Assembly (NCBI GenBank): GCA_963662155.1
Contig: OY759263.1
Location: forward strand, 21,389,484 to 21,453,483
DNA from: Lamellibrachia columna
Lineage: Eukaryota > Annelida > Polychaeta > Sabellida > Siboglinidae
Direction of reading: 5' to 3'
DNA: 64,000 nucleotides
The translations under genes were made by a program, and so were the position numbers. Within the stretch, counting starts at the first letter, position 1. Each line of letters opens with the position of its first letter. Of the stretch, positions 61,301-64,000 are shown piece by piece. A model generated the notes under the pieces. It saw only the letters and a program-made list of their open reading frames with translations. It made no database searches and was not told the origin of the DNA.

Positions 61301-63072
61301 CGCTTTTCCCTGCTTCTGTTAGTATTACTTTTAATTATAATATAATGATGATGTCTAATGTCTTTTTATTAGCTACATTTTATTTAATCCAGTCAAAGTC
61401 CAATTAATTAATCATGTTGTTTATTAATTATGTAATTATGTTTCCTGCTTCTAATACTATTAATTTGTTAAATTTTAATTCTACAATGATGACGACTGAT
61501 ATCTTTTTATTAATTACATTTTATTTAATCCAGTCAAAATGCATAAAAAAATATGTAAAGTAAAATTTATTAATTATGTTAATATAGGCAATGCTTCAAC
61601 ATATCAACAGCAAGTGCATCGGTGTAATGTCCACATGGAGAAGCAATTGTTAATTTTACTAACAAAACTACAATTACATTTTCTCTCTGAATAAACCCAA
61701 AAAAAACCAGAAGTATCTACAAGAAAATGAAAGTAATATAATCATTGTAGAGTCGCCCGTTGCCCCTACTTGAGTTGTGTATTTGTAGTAATAAGTTCCT
61801 GCACGAGCTCCTGTCTGCGATCGCAGTCCTGCACCAGCGTCTTCAGGGTCATTCGCATCGTCCGTGATGCGTCTGCATCCAGCATCACTACGTCTGTCAC
61901 AAAGAGCAGTGTCATCAAGATGTGTGACAGGTAGGAGAATGATAAAGGTAAAAGTAAGTTGTTTTGTAGCGTGGTGTCCAGTCCTTAAAGTGCTGTACAC
62001 GGCACTCCCTGCCAGACAGTCCTGTTTATCCAATGCTGCAATTACTGCGGAAAAGACTATTTTGTCCACCACTGTCTATAGCTAGGTACTCATTTATACA
62101 GCAGCAACTGAGTGAACTGAGGCAACGTGGAGTGAGCGAAATTGCCCAAGCTTCAAAACAGCAACAAGAGGAAATGAACTGTGATCCTCTCGAATAACAG
62201 TCCAACGCCCTAACTGTGCGCCACAGCGCCACACAGTGACACATGACAAATTGGGGTGCCAACACATCTGTGGCAGGCCACTGGCAAATCGCAGGTCACT
62301 ATTATAAGTTTGGCTTCAATTGTTATTGTGTAATTTGTAGTTAATTACAATTACAGTAACATTTTATTTGTAACTTAAACAACTCAGAAATTTATGATGC
62401 TGTGAAACTGGACCCAGTCCTGGCAGCAAGCATGCATGAATTCACCTAAAACCCAGTCTACAAATGATCCATAATTGTTCGTGTAATTTCCTTTATAAAC
62501 CAATGTAGCCATACACAACCTATGAAACAATGCAATTAACCCTTGCAGGGTAATTGTCATTTTTTAATGCACTGAAATTGTAATTGAATAGACAAGTGAA
62601 GTGACGAAGCTGGTGAGGGGCCGGCTAAAGTGAGCTGGACATGTGGAAAGAATGGAAGGGGTACGGTTGACGAAGCGAGCGGATGCCCTTTGAATGGAGG
62701 GTAGAGCGAGAAGAGGAAGACTGAGACCAAGATGGGAGGACTCCGTGAAGAGAGATTTTGCGGGATTGGGAGGGGAGTGGACAGCGAAGGTTGGGGGAGT
62801 GGAGGCGGGTGGTTGAGATGGCAGTGAAATGGGATCAGTAACGAAGAAGAAGGAAAACAAAAATCAATGCCAGCATCTGTGCCAACCTCACCCCGGACTT
62901 CAGGGATAAAGAGAAGAGCAACAACAACTTCAAAGAGGTAGCGTAACTGTACCCGAGCTATATGGTACTCACCTGTGGCTTGTGTCATGCTGTCAGGACG
63001 CAGTATGTCAACAGTGGAGAGACCATGCTGTCTCAACTCCCGGTTGATGCGACTCCACTCATCCAACTCCAC
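49303..63072 (-). CDS. CEP70: Centrosomal protein of 70 kDa, lacking only the extreme N-terminus
   Basis: Sixteen minus-strand exons encode about 611 residues (human CEP70 is about 597). N-terminal [19 protein letters not shown] leads into a long coiled-coil half ([54 protein letters not shown]). The C-terminal half is conserved: [72 protein letters not shown]70 localises to centrosomes, associates with gamma-tubulin and supports microtubule organisation and cilia. Phases agree at every junction except that between exons at 61770 and 61309, which is one base off. The first exon here begins at an acceptor, so at least one exon lies upstream. Convergent with TFCP2. Confidence 0.92.
49394..49692 (+). 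mobile_element. SINE (family A), full length, filling the last CEP70 intron
   Basis: A head with B-box-like GAGTTTGAATCCTGTTGCTG is followed by body CAGCTGTATTAATGAGTACC, GGAATGAACAGGTCTGCC and tail CAGTCCCAAGGACT..GCGCTATATAAGAACATACC. It occupies about 70% of the 429-base intron, antisense to CEP70. Confidence 0.8.
49797..49876 (-). CDS. CEP70: CEP70 exon o
   Basis: Encodes [20 protein letters not shown] and KLMETL. Acceptor ATGCAG, donor GTGAGT. Reading on through the donor would give a short alternative end, but the spliced product matches the family better. Confidence 0.93.
50559..50673 (-). CDS. CEP70: CEP70 exon n
   Basis: Encodes [20 protein letters not shown] and [11 protein letters not shown]. 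Acceptor GCTACAG, donor GTGGGT. Confidence 0.92.
50793..50935 (+). repeat. Dispersed intronic repeat, copy 3
   Basis: Landmarks AAAAATAATTTAATAGTTTG, AGCCAGCATGTTGTAGG and GACGAGCAAAAAAT, shared with copy 4 at 54436. Confidence 0.6.
51150..51250. repeat. CA/CG-rich microsatellite
   Basis: Alternating CACACG/CATGCA tract in a CEP70 intron. Confidence 0.9.
51355..51832. repeat. 40-bp minisatellite derived from the CEP70 exon m donor, about 12 copies
   Basis: Plus-strand unit: AGCAGGTCCTCCCAATAGTC, then ACCCCAACACACTAAGCCCG. Units nearest the exon carry CACACCGAGCCCCAGCAGGT, identical to the exon end plus donor; distant units are diverged. Confidence 0.95.
51801..51987 (-). CDS. CEP70: CEP70 exon m
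   Basis: Encodes [20 protein letters not shown] and [20 protein letters not shown]. Acceptor GTTTCAG, donor GTGTGT. The exon end and donor are copied in the adjoining 40-bp array. Confidence 0.93.
52612..52682. repeat. About 20-bp repeat, 3-4 copies
   Basis: Unit TACATGCCCTAATAAGTG in a CEP70 intron. The rest of 52000-53579 is AT-rich and unassigned. Confidence 0.75.
53580..53723 (-). CDS. CEP70: CEP70 exon l
   Basis: Encodes [19 protein letters not shown] and [20 protein letters not shown]. Acceptor GCTCCAG, donor GTAGGG. Confidence 0.9.
54095..54253 (-). CDS. CEP70: CEP70 exon k
   Basis: Encodes [20 protein letters not shown] and [13 protein letters not shown]. Acceptor TGTCCAG, donor GTGACA. 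Confidence 0.88.
54436..54592 (+). repeat. Dispersed intronic repeat, copy 4 (longest)
   Basis: Landmarks AAAATAATTTAATAGTTTAA, GATGATTTCACCAAAACTAA, AAAGAGCTAGCTGTAG, GTTGTAGTGGATACG, AGAGCAAAAAATATTTT. Combines features of copies 1-3. Confidence 0.6.
54673..54771 (-). CDS. CEP70: CEP70 exon j
   Basis: Encodes [20 protein letters not shown] and [13 protein letters not shown]. Acceptor TTTTTAG, donor GTATGT. Confidence 0.88.
55163..55250 (-). CDS. CEP70: CEP70 exon i
   Basis: Encodes [20 protein letters not shown] and PFHCRNYLK. Acceptor GGCTCAG, donor GTGAGA. Confidence 0.88.
55969..56052 (-). CDS. CEP70: CEP70 exon h
   Basis: Encodes [20 protein letters not shown] and REHQQQP. Acceptor GTGTCAG, donor GTGAGT. 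Confidence 0.88.
56100..56390. repeat. (ACGC/AC)n microsatellite in a CEP70 intron
   Basis: About 290 bases of ACGC, ACAC and ATGC dinucleotide-like sequence. Apparent Cys/Val- or His/Thr-rich frames are artefacts. Confidence 0.95.
56419..56507 (-). CDS. CEP70: CEP70 exon g
   Basis: Encodes [20 protein letters not shown] and EILKLELES. Acceptor TTTGCAG, donor GTAGGG. Confidence 0.9.
56510..57629. other. CEP70 intron, AT-rich
   Basis: Contains a TATATA/TACATA tract at 56780-56850. No other feature recognised. Confidence 0.45.
57630..57756 (-). CDS. CEP70: CEP70 exon f
   Basis: Encodes [20 protein letters not shown] and [13 protein letters not shown]. Acceptor TCATAG, donor GTAGCT. Confidence 0.9.
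58686..58943. repeat. 31-bp minisatellite carrying the CEP70 exon e donor, about 8 copies
   Basis: Plus-strand unit GTACTTACTTATCAAGCTTG, then ACAAGATTTGA. On the CEP70 strand each unit contains AAGTAAGTACT, the same sequence as the real donor AA|GTAAGTACT at 58937-58944. Confidence 0.95.
58943..59019 (-). CDS. CEP70: CEP70 exon e (between two minisatellites)
   Basis: A 77-base exon encoding [20 protein letters not shown] and HDADD. Acceptor TTGTAG, donor GTAAGT. A 19-bp array starts a few bases before it and a 31-bp array begins at its donor. Confidence 0.88.
59023..59208. repeat. 19-bp minisatellite abutting the CEP70 exon e acceptor, about 9 copies
   Basis: Unit CACATCAGACACACACGGC, with some units shortened. 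On the CEP70 strand it forms the GT-rich run directly before the acceptor. Confidence 0.92.
59467..59628 (-). CDS. CEP70: CEP70 exon d
   Basis: Acceptor CCCTCAG, donor GTAAGG. Heptad-rich coiled coil with [20 protein letters not shown] and [17 protein letters not shown]. Confidence 0.9.
59720..59940. repeat. 20-bp minisatellite, about 10 copies
   Basis: Unit TGTTTGTGACATCATTGTGA, alternating with a GCGATATG variant, in the CEP70 intron upstream of exon d. Confidence 0.9.
60225..60605 (+). mobile_element. LINE remnant in a CEP70 intron
   Basis: Encodes [39 protein letters not shown], preceded by a broken [12 protein letters not shown] segment: the RT C-terminal end in decayed form. Confidence 0.75.
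61175..61309 (-). CDS. CEP70: CEP70 exon c
   Basis: Acceptor AAGCAG, donor GTAGGT. Encodes [20 protein letters not shown] and [13 protein letters not shown]. Its 5' boundary is the least certain; another acceptor (CCACAG, 36 bases in) would fit the previous phase. Confidence 0.78.
61770..61893 (-). CDS. CEP70: CEP70 exon b
   Basis: Acceptor GACAG, donor GTAGGG. Encodes [20 protein letters not shown] and [12 protein letters not shown]. The donor leaves AA (phase 2), incompatible with the next exon; see finding. Confidence 0.82.
61935..62230 (-). mobile_element. SINE (family A) in a CEP70 intron
   Basis: Plus-strand landmarks TGTCCAGTCCTTAAAGTGCT, CACCACTGTCTATAGCTAGG, AAATTGCCCAAGCTTCAAAA, and a degenerate tRNA-like head near 62190-62230. 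Confidence 0.72.
62585..62860 (+). mobile_element. LINE 3' remnant
   Basis: Encodes a [17 protein letters not shown] stretch and [19 protein letters not shown], the basic end of a LINE RT, ending in a GAAGAAGAAGG tail. Confidence 0.65.
62973..63072 (-). CDS. CEP70: CEP70 exon a (first in window)
   Basis: Acceptor CTTGTAG, donor GTGAGT. Encodes [20 protein letters not shown] and [11 protein letters not shown]. Confidence 0.9.
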
Positions 63073-63354
63073 CTACAAGGAGGACGGGGGATGAACTTAT
63101 CATCACATGGGTAACCCTCATCTAAACCTATCTCCCAGTGTAAAAAATCACTCAAGTACACATGAAAATGAAGACATGACATTCAGTCAAATTGATCTGC
63201 ACAAATATGATTTCCGTCCAAGATCCATCTGCAAGTATGAGTCACTCACTATATGCATATATGAAATATTCAGTCAAATTTATTTGCCAAAATTATGACC
63301 ATCATCCAAATCGATCTGAAAATATGAAAGTCACTTGGTGAAAGTGATTTTGTA

Positions 63355-63497
63355 GAGAAAGGGACAGATCACCATTTAGATGGGAAGACTGCATTAAGAG
63401 GGATGCGAGAAAGGCGGAGGAAAAGTGGTGGGACAAGCTGTGGATGGGAGCAGTGGAAATGACAACAACCACAGCAGTGCAGCAGTACAAGATCTAG
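63355..63497 (+). mobile_element. Short LINE 3' remnant
   Basis: Encodes RWEDCIKRDARKAEEKWWDK, typical of a LINE C-terminus. The rest of 63080-63960 shows nothing I can assign. Confidence 0.5.
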
Positions 63498-63964
63498 TCA
63501 GTCTCTGCCCATCATAAAGGCAACTATGAGGAAGAACATAAATTTTGATTTCATTTACATATCAGATAACACCATATGCCCCAAGGTGTTCTGGTAGGCC
63601 AATATAAGTTTCACCCAGCCATAACAAACGCATATCAATATTAACGAGTAGTGAGTGGTGGAGTGTTGTCAACTGGAACAGTACGTGTCTCTCTAGTATT
63701 GTCATGTCACTGCACACAGGTGTCCTCATCATCAATTCCTAATGATACGACGACATGACTTCTCATGCGGAGAGCAACTGTTTCTCATTATGCCAGGAAT
63801 ATGGACCACAGACTGAGGCAACACACCACTTAGGGTTGACAAGCTCGCTGCCGGCAAACACCAGGTATTGTACTGTTGTTCTGGATTCTTATGTCTACTG
63901 CTGTTTCTCTGTATATAGTTTGTATCATTGTCTGTGAGCAGACATCACAAGTAACTTCCAAAAC

Positions 63965-64000
63965 CTTGCTAAACTCATTCAAGTCAGCCTTGAAAACATG
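63965..64000 (-). CDS. Possible exon end at the window edge
   Basis: On the minus strand FKADLNEFSK is followed by an AAG|GTTTTG donor-like site in phase 0. It could be the next upstream CEP70 exon or part of a divergent neighbour. Only 12 codons are visible; weak. Confidence 0.2.

Noticed and set aside
62557..63072. 171-codon minus-strand frame that begins like CEP70
   Set aside because: Only the first 100 bases (62973-63072) are CEP70; the remainder reads through the GTGAGT donor into intron and the antisense of a LINE remnant.

Overview
The window is nuclear DNA from an invertebrate animal. It is AT-rich, with genes broken into short GT-AG exons, long introns, LINE, SINE, hAT and piggyBac-like insertions, and many minisatellites. 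All four recognised genes are metazoan. The transposon mix would suit a spiralian (mollusc or brachiopod) or an invertebrate deuterostome, but I cannot place the species; that assignment is inference.

Layout. (1) 944-1654 (+): terminal exon of a KANSL1-type NSL-complex gene, followed by a long 3' region with a 32-bp minisatellite. (2) 5161-10064 (-): a complete five-exon DNAJC9 gene (J-domain and histone chaperone, about 253 aa), convergent with KANSL1; its introns hold a decayed hAT element, a SINE and a LINE tail. (3) 10.5-20.5 kb: intergenic block packed with LINEs, including a head-to-tail pair, an RTE-like element inserted into a minisatellite with a 12-bp target duplication, a CR1-like fragment, and a LINE with an uninterrupted reverse-transcriptase reading frame. 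(4) 20975-46534 (+): complete TFCP2/UBP1 (CP2, gemini) transcription factor in 16 coding exons (about 641 aa), with a 12-kb first intron full of mobile DNA. (5) 49303-63072 (-): CEP70, a centrosomal coiled-coil protein, in 16 exons that cover nearly the whole protein; only the extreme N-terminus lies further upstream. It converges on TFCP2.

The genes are ordinary housekeeping and regulatory genes and do not form one pathway, although KANSL1 (histone acetylation) and DNAJC9 (histone H3-H4 supply) both concern chromatin. The most unusual feature is a repeated local pattern: tandem duplications that copy splice sites. TFCP2 exon 15 has its 3' splice site in triplicate (62-bp period). Two CEP70 5' splice sites each head an intronic minisatellite (40-bp unit, about 12 copies; 31-bp unit, about 8 copies) whose units re-copy the donor. 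One 77-bp CEP70 exon lies between two different arrays. In all three cases use of a decoy site gives an immediate in-frame stop. Exon coordinates were derived by hand from splice consensus, phase continuity and remembered family similarity; no alignment or transcript was available.
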